DNA from: Streptosporangiaceae bacterium
GTDB taxonomy: Bacteria > Actinomycetota > Actinomycetes > Streptosporangiales > Streptosporangiaceae
Direction: 5' to 3'
NCBI GenBank assembly: GCA_019239975.1
Contig: JAFAZE010000040.1
Span: forward strand, 183,750 to 247,749
Length of the DNA: 64,000 bases
The notes beneath the pieces were generated by a model. The model saw nothing but the letters and a program-made list of their open reading frames with translations. It did not search any database and was not told where the DNA came from. Of this stretch, positions 40,139 to 48,839 are shown piece after piece. A program made the translations under genes and the position numbers. Position 1 is the first letter of the stretch. Every line of letters begins with the position of its first letter.

Positions 40139-41584
40139 TCAGCGGGTAGCGGCGGGTTCCGGGGCACCGTCCCCCCGGGCTGGCACGGCGTTGGCTCGGA
40201 TGACGTCGGAGTAGAAGCGGGCGCTTGACTTGGGGGTCCGGCGCTGGGTTCCGAAGTCGACGAAGACGATGCCGAAGCGTTTCTGGTAGCCCCACCCCCA
40301 CTCGAAGTTGTCCAGCAGCGACCAGACGAAGTAGCCCGCCAGGCTCGCGCCGTCCCTGATGGCCCGGGCCGCGGCGTCCAGGTGCAGGTGCAGGTACCTG
40401 ACGCGCTCGACGTCGTTGACGGCGCCCTCCGGGTTCACGTAGTCCTCGGCGGCGCAGCCGTTCTCGGTGACGTACAGCGGCAGGCCCGGCGCGTCCTTGG
40501 AGAGGCGCACCAGGAGCTCGTAGAGCCCGTCGGGGTCAACGAGCCAGCCCATCGGCGTGCGCTCGAGCGATTCGGGGCTGTACCCGACGACGCCGGGGAC
40601 TCCGCCGCGGATCGCGTGCTCGTTCGCCCTCAGGTCACGCGGATCGCCGGCCCGGAGGTAGACGGGGCTGTAGTAGTTGACGCCGAGGAAGTCGAGCGGC
40701 TGGCTGACCGCCTCGAGGTCGCCGTCGGCGATGAGCGACTCGGGCGGCAGGAGCTCCGCCTCGGCGTGCGCCGGGTAGCGGCCGTGCAGCAGCGGCTCGA
40801 GGAACAGGCCGTTGAGGTTCGCGTCGGTGATCAGCCGTGCCCGTTCGACGAGGTCGGCGCGGCCGTCGCCCACGACCCGCACCGGGTGCATGTCGAGCGT
40901 GACGCCGGCCGGCGTGCCGGCCGGGAGCCCGGCACGCAGCGCCTGAACGGCCAGGCCGTGGCCGAGCAGCAGGTGATGGGTCGCCGCGGCAGCGGCGGCG
41001 GCGTCACGCAGCCCGGGCGCGTGGTCGCCGGTGCGGTAGCCGTTGTTCGCGACGACCTGGGGCTCGTTCAGCGTGATCCAGCGGGCGACGCGGTCGCCGA
41101 GTGCGGCGCCGGTGATCTCGGCGAACTCGGCGAAGCGGTACGCGGTGTCGCGGGCCGCCCAGCCGCCCTCGTCCTGCAGCTCCTGGGGAAGATCCCAGTG
41201 GTAGAGCGTGACCGCCGGCGCTATGCCGCGGTCGGCGAGCTGGTCGAGCAGCGCCCGGTAGTAGTCCAGGCCCCTGGAGTTCACGGCTCCCCTGCCGCCG
41301 GGCTGAACGCGGGGCCACGAGACGGAAAAGCGGTACGCGTTCAGGCCGAGCGAGGCCATCAGCGCCACGTCCTCCTGGTAACGGTGGTAGGAGTCACAGG
41401 CGATGTCGCCGGTGTCCCCGCCACGGACCTTGCCGGGCGTGTGGCTGAAGGTGTCCCATACGGACGGCCCTCTCCCGTCGGCCCTGGCCGCGCCCTCGAT
41501 CTGGTATGCGGCGGTCGCCGCTCCCCAGACGAATCCCGGCGGGAACGGCAGGGCACCGTCCGTACTGGACGCCAGTGTGGTCAT
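40139..41584 (-). CDS. GH1 family beta-glucosidase
   Basis: 481 residues, start ATG 41584 after GAGGAGGAG. The family opening FPPGFVWGAATAAYQIEGAA is followed by NAYRFSVSWPRVQP. The acid/base lies in ITLNEP (Glu174) and the nucleophile in LYVTENG (Glu374), with GYFVWSLLDNFEWGWGYQKR and FGIVFVDFGTQRRTPKSSAR at the end. No signal peptide, so it is cytosolic and probably cleaves imported cello-oligosaccharides. An AAGCGCTT palindrome upstream suggests LacI-family (CebR-like) repression. Confidence 0.95.
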   Translation of the reverse strand: MTTLASSTDGALPFPPGFVWGAATAAYQIEGAARADGRGPSVWDTFSHTPGKVRGGDTGDIACDSYHRYQEDVALMASLGLNAYRFSVSWPRVQPGGRGAVNSRGLDYYRALLDQLADRGIAPAVTLYHWDLPQELQDEGGWAARDTAYRFAEFAEITGAALGDRVARWITLNEPQVVANNGYRTGDHAPGLRDAAAAAAATHHLLLGHGLAVQALRAGLPAGTPAGVTLDMHPVRVVGDGRADLVERARLITDANLNGLFLEPLLHGRYPAHAEAELLPPESLIADGDLEAVSQPLDFLGVNYYSPVYLRAGDPRDLRANEHAIRGGVPGVVGYSPESLERTPMGWLVDPDGLYELLVRLSKDAPGLPLYVTENGCAAEDYVNPEGAVNDVERVRYLHLHLDAAARAIRDGASLAGYFVWSLLDNFEWGWGYQKRFGIVFVDFGTQRRTPKSSARFYSDVIRANAVPARGDGAPEPAATR

Positions 41585-41674
41585 CGGCTCCTCCTCGGCG
41601 CGACGGCGCAACTACGTCCCATCAAGTTTAGGGCTTATAACAAGCCTTGACGGACCTATCCCCGGCGGTTAGCG

Positions 41675-41684
41675 TAAGCGCTTA
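41675..41684 (-). promoter_or_regulatory. Candidate LacI-family operator before the GH1 gene
   Basis: TAAGCGCTTA is a perfect 10-bp palindrome with the CG centre usual for LacI-family operators, about 90 nt upstream of the GH1 start. A TTATAA box near 41635 could be the -10 element. Confidence 0.5.
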
Positions 41685-41690
41685 GACTCG

Positions 41691-41807
41691 GCGGCGGCCC
41701 AGGAGCCGAGGGCCGCGGGCATCGACGCGACCTTCCAGGGCCTGACCGTCAATGCCTGGAACGCCGACGTCGCCGACGGCGACTTCTCCATGACCGAGCA
41801 CTGGTCG
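41691..41807 (+). pseudogene. Fragment of a family-5 (peptide/sugar) ABC substrate-binding protein
   Basis: A 39-codon frame with almost pure G/C third positions reads AAGIDATFQGLTVNAWNADV, then ADGDFSMTEHWS. This resembles the C-terminal region of family-5 solute-binding proteins. Beyond it the frame loses the pattern, and no start or rest of the gene is present. It lies in the 330-nt gap between GH1 and the isomerase operon and seems to be a remnant of a lost importer. Confidence 0.45.
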
Positions 41808-41932
41808 AGGTGGTCATCCTCCGCCTGCACCCGGCCGGGTAGCGCTCCGCACTCAGCACCGCACCAGCTCCGTCCCCGGGCCGAGACCCCCCCAACCGGC
41901 CCGGGGACGGCTTTATGACGGGAAGTACACTG

Positions 41933-42763
41933 ATGCGCATCGCCTACAGCACCCTGGCGTTCCCCGATGCCAGCCTCGCCACAGCCACGGCGCTCGGGCG
42001 CCGGTGGGGTTTTGACGGCGTGGAGCTGCGGCTCATCGACGGCGAGCTGATCGACCCGTCGATGCCCGCCGCCGATCGCGCCAGGGTGAAGCGGACCGTG
42101 ACCGGCGCGGGCCTACCGGTCGTCGCCGTGGACAGTTCGGTGCGCCTGACCGGCGACGATCCCGTCCCCGAGATTCTCCGGTTCCTGCAGCTCGCCAGCG
42201 ACTGGGAGTCCCCGCTGGTGCGCGTGTTCGGCGGGGAGCTGCAGGCCGCGGAACCGGGCCAGCAGGCGGCCCGGGCGGTGGCTCTGGAGGCGGCTCTGGA
42301 GGCGGCGGCGCGGGTGCTCGAGCAGTGCCTGCCCGCCGCCGAGCGGCTCGGGGTCGCCATCGGCGTCGAGACACACGACGCGTTCTCGGCGTCGTCGCTG
42401 CTGGCGCGCCTGCTCGCGATCGTCCCCTCGCCGTGGGCCGGCGCGGTGTGGGACAGCCACCATCCGCACCGGGTGGGCGAGCGGCCGGACGACGTCTGCC
42501 GGCACCTCGGTGACCGCGTTCTGCTCGCCCAGGTCAAGGACGCCAGGCGGGCGGACCCATCCGGCCAGCCCGACGGCTGGCGGCTCGTGCTGCTCGGCGA
42601 GGGTGAGGTGCCGGTGCGCGAGATGCTGGCGCTGCTCGCCGGGCGCGGCTACCAGGGCTGGGTGTCGGTCGAGTGGGAGAAGCGCTGGCATCCCGAGATC
42701 GAGGAGCCCGAGGTGGCCCTGCCGCAGCACCTGGAGGTGCTCAGGGAGTGGGGGGTGGAGTGA
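41933..42763 (+). CDS. Sugar phosphate isomerase/epimerase family protein
   Basis: 276 residues, TIM-barrel (AP endonuclease 2-like) fold: MRIAYSTLAFPDASLATATA, GFDGVELRLIDGELIDPSMP, GVAIGVETHDAFSASSLLAR, AGAVWDSHHPHRVGE and YQGWVSVEWEKRWHPEIEEP. The metal-binding Glu, Asp, His and Glu positions are all present. ATG 41933 has a GGGAAG site; ATG 41915 is open but lacks one. First gene of a three-gene set with an oxidoreductase and a second isomerase, typical of inositol-like or modified-sugar catabolism. Confidence 0.9.
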   Translation: MRIAYSTLAFPDASLATATALGRRWGFDGVELRLIDGELIDPSMPAADRARVKRTVTGAGLPVVAVDSSVRLTGDDPVPEILRFLQLASDWESPLVRVFGGELQAAEPGQQAARAVALEAALEAAARVLEQCLPAAERLGVAIGVETHDAFSASSLLARLLAIVPSPWAGAVWDSHHPHRVGERPDDVCRHLGDRVLLAQVKDARRADPSGQPDGWRLVLLGEGEVPVREMLALLAGRGYQGWVSVEWEKRWHPEIEEPEVALPQHLEVLREWGVE

Positions 42764-42767
42764 CGCG

Positions 42768-43865
42768 GTGAGTTCGCACGGGTTCGGCGTCGTCGGCGCC
42801 GGCGTGATCGCGGCGACGCACGCCGAAGCGATCGCGGCGCTGCCTTCCGCGACGCTGGTGGCGGTCACGGACGTGCAGCCGGATGCCGCGGCCGGCCTTG
42901 CCCGGGCACACGGCTGCGCGGCGGAGCCGGGCCTCGGCGCGCTCCTGGCCCGCGACGACATCGACGTCGTCTCGGTGTGCGTGCCGAGCGGGCTGCACGC
43001 GGAGGTGGGCGTGCGGGCGGCCGCGGCCGGAAAGCACCTCGTCGTGGAGAAGCCGCTCGACGTGACGCTGGACGCCGCCGACCGGCTCATCGGCGCCGCC
43101 GGCGACGCGGGCGTCGCCATGACGGTGATCTCCCAGCACCGTTTCGACCCCGGGCTGATCGAGCTGCGCCGGCTGCTCGACGACGGCATCCTCGGCCGGC
43201 TCGTGCTCGGTGAGGCCAGCACGAAGTGGTACCGCACCCAGGGGTACTACGACAGCGCGCGGTGGCGGGGCACCAGCGCCCTCGACGGCGGGTCCCTGAT
43301 GAACCAGGGCATTCACTACGTCGACCTGCTCCGCTGGTGCATGGGGCCGGTCGCCGAGGTGACCGCCGTGTGCACCACGCTGGCCCACCAGATCGAGGCC
43401 GAGGACGTCGCGCTCGCGCTCCTGCGGTTCGGCTCCGGCGCCGTCGGCACGATCGTGACCAGCACCGCCGTCTTCCCCGGTCTCGCGCAGCGCCTGGAGA
43501 TCACCGGGACGAACGGCACCGTCACCGTCGAGGACGGCGAGATCGTCCGCCGCGCCCTCGTGCCCGGCGTGCCCGCCGGCGTGACCGGCGAGGACGGTGC
43601 GCGCCCGGCCGCGCCCGCCGCCGACGACGGCCCGGGCGGGGCCGCGGACCCCGCGTCGCCGGGCGGGGCCGCGGACCCCGCGGCCATCGGCGCGGACACC
43701 CACGCCGCGCAGATAGCCGACTTCCTCGCCGCGATCGACGAGGGCCGGGCGCCGGCGGTCACCGCGGAGGACGGACGGAACGCGCTGGAGATCGTCTGCG
43801 CCGTGTACGAGTCGGCGCGCGAGGGCCGCACCGTGGTGCTGCCCGGGGCGAGGGATCCGCGATGA
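42768..43865 (+). CDS. Gfo/Idh/MocA family oxidoreductase
   Basis: 365 residues. The Rossmann motif FGVVGAGVIAATHAEAIAAL starts near residue 6, EKPL appears in HLVVEKPLDVTLDAADRL, and the C-domain has TKWYRTQGYYDSARWRGTSA, LDGGSLMNQGIHYVDLLRWC. The His of NQGIHYVD and the Lys of EKPL are the usual catalytic pair. An Ala/Pro/Gly-rich insert (about 265-305) contains repeated PGGAADPA. GTG 42768 is four bases after the previous stop. Acts with the two isomerases on an oxidised sugar or inositol. Confidence 0.93.
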   Translation: MSSHGFGVVGAGVIAATHAEAIAALPSATLVAVTDVQPDAAAGLARAHGCAAEPGLGALLARDDIDVVSVCVPSGLHAEVGVRAAAAGKHLVVEKPLDVTLDAADRLIGAAGDAGVAMTVISQHRFDPGLIELRRLLDDGILGRLVLGEASTKWYRTQGYYDSARWRGTSALDGGSLMNQGIHYVDLLRWCMGPVAEVTAVCTTLAHQIEAEDVALALLRFGSGAVGTIVTSTAVFPGLAQRLEITGTNGTVTVEDGEIVRRALVPGVPAGVTGEDGARPAAPAADDGPGGAADPASPGGAADPAAIGADTHAAQIADFLAAIDEGRAPAVTAEDGRNALEIVCAVYESAREGRTVVLPGARDPR

Positions 43866-43878
43866 CCGCGGGCGCGCG

Positions 43879-44709
43879 ATGACCTTTGTCCTCAGCGGCT
43901 TCGCCGACGAGATCTCGCCCAAGCTGAGCGAGCAGCTAGCCACGCTCGCGGAGGAATCCATCTGCCACCTCGAGCTGCGCAGCGTGTGGTCGGTCAACGT
44001 CGCCAGCCTGAGCGACAGGCAGCTCGCCCGGATACGCCGGGCGCTCGCGGACGCGGGGGTGCGCGTATCGGCGATCGGCTCCCCCATCGGCAAGATCGGC
44101 ATCGGCGCGCCGATCGGCCCGGAGCAGGAGCGCCTGCGCCGCATCGCCGCGATCGCGGGCGAGCTGGGCACCGGCATCGTACGGGTCTTCTCGTTCTTCA
44201 TCCCGCCCGGCGATCCGCCGGAGCGGTACCGGCAGCAGGTCATCGACCGCATGGGGTCACTGGCGGCCATCGCGGCCGCCCGCGGGCTCGTCCTCGCCCA
44301 CGAGAACGAGAAGCAGATCTACGGCGACAGCCCGCAGCGGTGCGCGGACCTGCTGAAGAGCGTGGGCTCGCCGGCGCTGCGGGCCACGTTCGACGCAGCG
44401 AACTTCGTCCAGTGCGGGGTGCGGCCGCACACCGAAGGCTACGGCCTGCTCCGGCCGTACCTCGTCTACCTCCAGGTCAAGGACGCGCTGGCGGCGTCGG
44501 GCGCGGTGGTCCCGGCCGGCGAGGGCGACGGCGAGGTGCCCCAGACGCTGGCGGCGCTGCGGGATTCCGGCTTCACGGGTTACGTGTCGCTGGAGCCGCA
44601 CCTGGCGGAGGCCGGGCGGTTCGGCGGCTTCAGCGGCCCCGGCGGGTTCCGCCGTGCGGCCCAGGCGCTCAAGGCGCTGCTCGGCGAGCTTTCCATCCCC
44701 TGGCGCTGA
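43879..44709 (+). CDS. Sugar phosphate isomerase/epimerase family protein (second copy)
   Basis: 276 residues, TIM barrel: FVLSGFADEISPKLSEQLAT, ICHLELRSVWSVNVASLSDR, GLVLAHENEKQIYGDSPQRC, RATFDAANFVQCGVRPHTEG and LVYLQVKDALAASGAVVPAG with GYVSLEPHLAEAGRFGGF. Metal ligands are at Glu, Asp, His and Glu positions. It is the third gene of the operon, 13 nt after the oxidoreductase. It differs enough from the first isomerase that they probably act on different steps. The last 41 nt overlap the convergent permease gene. Confidence 0.92.
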   Translation: MTFVLSGFADEISPKLSEQLATLAEESICHLELRSVWSVNVASLSDRQLARIRRALADAGVRVSAIGSPIGKIGIGAPIGPEQERLRRIAAIAGELGTGIVRVFSFFIPPGDPPERYRQQVIDRMGSLAAIAAARGLVLAHENEKQIYGDSPQRCADLLKSVGSPALRATFDAANFVQCGVRPHTEGYGLLRPYLVYLQVKDALAASGAVVPAGEGDGEVPQTLAALRDSGFTGYVSLEPHLAEAGRFGGFSGPGGFRRAAQALKALLGELSIPWR

Positions 44710-46030
44710 TCCCGCCGGCCAGCGTCACCGCGGCGGCCACGGCGAACGAAAGGATGGACGCCGACATCCAGCTCGCCGGGGTGAAGTGGACCAGCCGCCC
44801 GAAAGACGTCCACGCCGAGACCCACCAGGAGACGGACCCCGGGTTGATGAGCTGGTAGGTGACGAACCCCGCCGCCCATGGCACGAGCATCGCCCACCGC
44901 GCCCGCGCGGAAAGGTCCCAGCGGCCCCCCGACAGCACGAAGTAGTCGGCGATGAGCACCGCCGACATCGGCACGAACACCGAGCCGATGAGCGTGAGGA
45001 AGTTCTCGTAGTCCGCGATGTTCAGCCAGAGCGCGCCCGCGGTCGTCACCGCCGCGATCACCCCCGCCAGCACGCGGCGGTCCCACAGCGGCCGCAGGTT
45101 CTGCGCGGACACCGCGGTCGAGTACACATTCGCGAACGACTGGTCGAGCTCGCGCGCCGCGAGGATGGCGAAGCCGAGGGATCCCATCGGCAGCGCTATG
45201 AACGCGCCGTAGATGTCGCCGGGGTTCCGCGCGACCGTGACGAGCGCGAGGAGGCCGATCACGTAGCAGAGCACCTGCGTGACGCTGTAGCCGGTCAGCG
45301 TGCCCGCGAACGCGGCGTGTGACGTGCGGGAGTGGCGCGTGTAGTCGGCGGCGAGCGGGGCCCAGGAGATCGCCACGGCGACCACCGTGTCCGTCGCCGC
45401 CCAGTACCCGGACCAGGTGCCGTGCGCGAAGCCGGGCAGCGGATGGCGCACGAGCTGGACGAAAAGGTAGACGAGCACGATCAGCACGGCGGTCGTCGCG
45501 TACCGGCGCAGCACCCGGATCGCGCCGAGCGGCCGGATCGTCAGCAGCGCGGTCGCCAGGCCGGCGATCAGCACGTAGCCGGTCTTCGGCAGCGCCGGGG
45601 CGACGGTGTGCGCGGCGGTCGCGATCGTGACCAGCTCGAAGATGCCCCAGCCGACGCACTGCGCTATGTTCAGCGCGGTCGGCAGATAGGACAGCCGGGT
45701 ACCGAACAGGCCGCGCAGCAGGACCATGGCCGGCGCTCCGGTTCGCGCGCCCGCCACCCCGGCCAGCGCGACCGGCAGCATGCCGAGCAGCGTGCCGGCC
45801 ACGATCGCGGTCAGCGCGGCGGCGAGGGACAGCCCCGGGGTGCCCGTACCTCCCGGCCGCAGGACGAAGATCGCCCCGGTGAAGCCGAGCAGGCTCACCC
45901 CGAGGTTTCCCCAGAGCCCGAACTGGTCGAGCACTCCGAGCGGCTGCGGGACGGGCTCGGCGAGCGTCCGCGGGGCCTCGGAGTGACGATCCCCGGCGAC
46001 TGTGGTGAATCCGCTGCTCACGGCCGTCAT
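44669..46030 (-). CDS. cytX: NCS1-family permease under TPP riboswitch, probable thiamine-pyrimidine (HMP) transporter
   Basis: 453 residues with about 12 membrane helices. The NCS1 pattern includes DQFGLWGNLGVSLLGFTGAI, QCVGWGIFELVTIATAA, SWAPLAADYTRHSRTSHAAF and DYENFLTLIGSVFVPMSAVL. ATG 46030 follows GGGAGG, which itself lies in the riboswitch. The family imports cytosine, purines, allantoin or hydroxymethylpyrimidine; the thiamine riboswitch makes hydroxymethylpyrimidine (CytX) the best assignment. The 3' end overlaps the convergent isomerase by 41 nt. No other thiamine gene lies nearby. Confidence 0.88.
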   Translation of the reverse strand: MTAVSSGFTTVAGDRHSEAPRTLAEPVPQPLGVLDQFGLWGNLGVSLLGFTGAIFVLRPGGTGTPGLSLAAALTAIVAGTLLGMLPVALAGVAGARTGAPAMVLLRGLFGTRLSYLPTALNIAQCVGWGIFELVTIATAAHTVAPALPKTGYVLIAGLATALLTIRPLGAIRVLRRYATTAVLIVLVYLFVQLVRHPLPGFAHGTWSGYWAATDTVVAVAISWAPLAADYTRHSRTSHAAFAGTLTGYSVTQVLCYVIGLLALVTVARNPGDIYGAFIALPMGSLGFAILAARELDQSFANVYSTAVSAQNLRPLWDRRVLAGVIAAVTTAGALWLNIADYENFLTLIGSVFVPMSAVLIADYFVLSGGRWDLSARARWAMLVPWAAGFVTYQLINPGSVSWWVSAWTSFGRLVHFTPASWMSASILSFAVAAAVTLAGGISARGWKARRAAP

Positions 46031-46036
46031 CGGCTG

Positions 46037-46148
46037 CCTCCCTACGCCGGCATTACCCGGACAGGTTCCAACGGTCGGTGGCGCCGGCCCACGCGGCCCG
46101 CGGCCTTGGTGGGCAGCCACCCTCTCAGCCCGGTCGGCCCGAGCTCCC
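46037..46148 (-). promoter_or_regulatory. TPP (thiamine pyrophosphate) riboswitch
   Basis: On the minus strand the two conserved boxes are exact: CTGAGAGGG at 46128-46120 and AACCTGTCCGGG, TAATGCCGGCGTAGGGAGG towards 46037. The variable P3 arm between them is GC-rich. The 3' end contains the GGGAGG ribosome site of the permease six bases before ATG, so ligand binding should hide it and shut off translation. Confidence 0.95.
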
Positions 46149-46233
46149 GTGATGATTTACCTGGCATTTTACCCGGGAACGTGACGTCCATAATTCGCTG
46201 GGGACCGTAGCGTCCAGCCTTTAGGCTTCGGTC

Positions 46234-47181
46234 GTGGCTGCGAAACGCGAGGCTGGCGGGTACGGCGTGATCGCCGCGGCCGCGGTCACGGTACTGCTGT
46301 GGGCGTCCGCGTTCGTTTCTATCCGCAGCGCGGGCGCGCACTTCTCCCCCGGTGCCCTGGCGCTGGGCCGAATGCTGACCGCGTCGCTTGCGCTGGGCGC
46401 GATCTGGCTGGCACGCGGCGTGGGCCTGCCGCCGCGCGCGGCATGGCCGGGCATCGCCGCGACCGGGCTGCTCTGGTTCGGCGGTTACATGGTCGCGCTC
46501 AACTGGGGCGAGCGCGACGTGGACGCGGGCACGGCGGCGATGCTCGTGAACATCGGCCCGGTGCTCATCGCCCTGCTCAGCGGCTGGCTGCTTCGCGAGG
46601 GGTTCCCGGCCCGGCTGCTGGCGGGCGTCACCGTGTCGTTCGGCGGCGCGGTGGTGGTCGGATTGTCGGAGTCGCACGGCGGCCGCACATCCGTTCTCGG
46701 CGTGCTGCTCTGCCTGGCCGCGGCGGCGTCCTACTCGGTCGCGGTCGTGTGCCAGAAGCCGGCGCTGCGGCACGCGTCCGCCCTCCAGGTGATCACGTTC
46801 GCGTCCCTCATCGGGACGCTCGCCTGCCTGCCCTTCGCCGGCCAGCTCGCGGCGCAGCTCGCCCGCGCGCCGCTTCCGGCCACGCTGAACGTCCTCTACC
46901 TGGGCATCTTCCCGACAACGCTGGGCTTCACGACGTGGGCATACGCGCTGGCCCGCACCGCCGCGGGCACGATGGGCGCCACCACGTACCTGGTCCCCGT
47001 GCTGGTCATCGCGATGTCGTGGCTGTTCCTCGGCCAGGTGCCCGGCTTGCTGACGCTGGCCGGCGGCGCCCTGTGCCTGGCTGGCGTCGCGGTCACGAGG
47101 CGCGGCACGTTCCGGCCGGGGACCGTGTCGAGTTCTACTGAACGGGCGGTGGCTCCGCCTGTCACGGACGCAGCGCCGTGA
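46234..47181 (+). CDS. EamA/DMT-family transporter
   Basis: 315 residues with ten expected helices in two EamA repeats: VLLWASAFVSIRSAGAHFSP, MVALNWGERDVDAGTAAMLV and the second repeat LGVLLCLAAAASYSVAVVCQ, ALARTAAGTMGATTYLVPVL. The topology and length fit drug/metabolite exporters of the RhaT/YdcZ-like group. GTG 46234. It is divergent from the permease; its last 20 nt overlap a DUF2752-like remnant on the other strand. Substrate unknown. Confidence 0.9.
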   Translation: MAAKREAGGYGVIAAAAVTVLLWASAFVSIRSAGAHFSPGALALGRMLTASLALGAIWLARGVGLPPRAAWPGIAATGLLWFGGYMVALNWGERDVDAGTAAMLVNIGPVLIALLSGWLLREGFPARLLAGVTVSFGGAVVVGLSESHGGRTSVLGVLLCLAAAASYSVAVVCQKPALRHASALQVITFASLIGTLACLPFAGQLAAQLARAPLPATLNVLYLGIFPTTLGFTTWAYALARTAAGTMGATTYLVPVLVIAMSWLFLGQVPGLLTLAGGALCLAGVAVTRRGTFRPGTVSSSTERAVAPPVTDAAP

Positions 47182-47263
47182 ACGGGGCGAAAGGCAGGTT
47201 GCGCAGCACCGTCCAGGCGGCTATCACGATCACCGCGGCCGGGGTGACCCACAGGACCTGGCG
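47162..47263 (-). pseudogene. C-terminal remnant of a DUF2752 membrane protein
   Basis: Directly after the RDD stop and in the same frame, 33 codons read RQVLWVTPAAVIVIAAWTVL, then RNLPFAPFTALRP before a stop. RNLPFxPFTAL is the classical end of DUF2752 proteins. No start codon or N-terminal part is present. RDD and DUF2752 genes are neighbours in many actinobacteria, so this looks like a gene reduced to its last helix by a deletion. Confidence 0.55.
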
Positions 47264-48424
47264 TTACCGCTGGCCGCCGTAGCCGGGGCTGGGCGGGTAG
47301 CCCGGGTCCTGCGGGTAGCCCGGACGCTGTGCCTCGTTCCCGTAACCGGGGCCCCGCCCGTTGTTCTGGCCGTACTGGTAGGGCGGCTCCTGCGGCCCGC
47401 TGGGAAAAGCGGCGCCCTGCGCGTGACCGGAACCTTGCGGGTACCCAGGCCCCTGCGGGTTCCCAGGCCCTTGCGAGTAGCCGGGCCCCTGTGGGTAACC
47501 GGGCTGCTGCGGGTAACCCTGGGGGACGGTCTGGCCTGGATAGCCGCTCTGCGGGTACTGGCCGGTGGCCTGCGGGTAAGCGCCGCGTCCGCGCTGATCG
47601 ACGGCGCTCTGCGGGGAATAGGGCTCGTCAGCCGGGACGACAACGGTGTGCACAATCTTGTCCGCGATCGTCTGCCTTTTCTGGTCCCACAGCGGGAAAA
47701 GGTACCCTATGTAACAAATAAGCCCGTCGATGACGTGCGCAAGATCGCGGACAAACGCCATCAGAGCGCCGATAGGCTGACGGGTTTCCTCATCAATGAG
47801 GCGGACGCCCACGACCTGTTTCCCCCAGCTCTGCCCCGTGCGTCCCGCTCGGATCCAGCGATTGTAAATTGCCACGCCGAGCGCTGAAAGGTAAAAGAGC
47901 ATGGCGAACAGGAGCGCCACCGTGCTGCCCTTCCCGGCGCTGAGCACCACGATCGCGATCACAGTCAGCACCAGCTGCGGAACGGAGTCCACGAGGGTCG
48001 CGGCGACCCTGGTCAGCCAGCTCGCGTAGTCCGCGGGCGAGCCGTATGCGGGCTGATAGCCGGCCGCGCTTGCCCCGTAGCCCGCAGGCGGCGCCCCGTA
48101 CGGCTGGGCCTGGGAAGCGTCGCTGCCGTAACCAGAAGCTGGTACGGAGCCGTAACCCTGCTGTGACTGCCCGTACTCCGCCTGCCGCGGCTGCCCGTAC
48201 GGCCCGGCCTGCGGCTGCCCGTACGATCCGGGCTGCGGCTGGGCGAACGGCCCGGGCTGCGGCCCGCCGTAAGCCCCGGGCTGCGGCCCGCCGTACGTTC
48301 CCGGCGGCGGACCATAGCCGCCGGACCGCGGCTGCCCGTAAGCCCCCGGCTGCTGCGCCTGGCCGTGACCGGCCTCCCCGTATGACGGCAGCCGGTCGTC
48401 TTGTGGATCATAGTGATTGGTCAT
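47264..48424 (-). CDS. RDD-family membrane protein with Pro/Gly/Tyr/Gln-rich tails
   Basis: 386 residues. The N-terminal 135 and C-terminal 110 residues are repeats of the GYGQPQxGPYGQ and PQGPGYPQGPGY type. The RDD domain between (about 137-270) starts YASWLTRVAATLVDSVPQLV and contains RWIRAGRTGQSWGKQVVGVR and PLWDQKRQTIADKIVHTVVV. Three membrane helices are likely. The function of such proteins in actinobacteria is not fixed; the disordered tails may mediate surface or divisome interactions. Confidence 0.9.
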   Translation of the reverse strand: MTNHYDPQDDRLPSYGEAGHGQAQQPGAYGQPRSGGYGPPPGTYGGPQPGAYGGPQPGPFAQPQPGSYGQPQAGPYGQPRQAEYGQSQQGYGSVPASGYGSDASQAQPYGAPPAGYGASAAGYQPAYGSPADYASWLTRVAATLVDSVPQLVLTVIAIVVLSAGKGSTVALLFAMLFYLSALGVAIYNRWIRAGRTGQSWGKQVVGVRLIDEETRQPIGALMAFVRDLAHVIDGLICYIGYLFPLWDQKRQTIADKIVHTVVVPADEPYSPQSAVDQRGRGAYPQATGQYPQSGYPGQTVPQGYPQQPGYPQGPGYSQGPGNPQGPGYPQGSGHAQGAAFPSGPQEPPYQYGQNNGRGPGYGNEAQRPGYPQDPGYPPSPGYGGQR

Positions 48425-48839
48425 GTGCGGCCCCGCTTACATGCCCGTTGAGCGCCTTGTAAGAACCTGGGAAGTTTATCGGCGGGATGCCCGCGCGTAC
48501 GGCGATTCGCCAACCGGTTACCGAACCGTGCCGGAGTCTGTCATTCTGTAGTTTTCCATGCGCCCGCTGTAATTGCCCGGGAATGGGCATATTTGCGCAG
48601 AACGTGCCCGGACCAGCGGGCGTGCCGGAAAGCCGGTACCGAATTGACGGCTGATGTACTGGGTCATGAATCCCTCCCATGCCTTCGTGATATACAAGGC
48701 CGGTGCGCGAAACGGTGAGCTTGCGCAACCGGGTCGCGTTCGCGCTGGCCAGGACGGGGTAGGTGCCGTCCCAGCTAGGCATAGGCGTAGTCCCGCGACG
48801 GGGACGCAAGGGGATTACCAGACACATAAGGGAGTACTC
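48425..48839. other. 415-nt divergent intergenic region
   Basis: Holds the promoters of the RDD gene and the lipoprotein gene. A small inverted repeat GTCCC/GGGAC is at 48790-48805, about 35 nt before the lipoprotein start. No gene or strong repeat otherwise. Confidence 0.5.

Noticed and set aside
44669..44709. Overlap of isomerase and permease genes as an assembly error
   Set aside because: Both frames keep good coding bias to their stops, and tail-to-tail overlaps of this size are common in compact GC-rich genomes.
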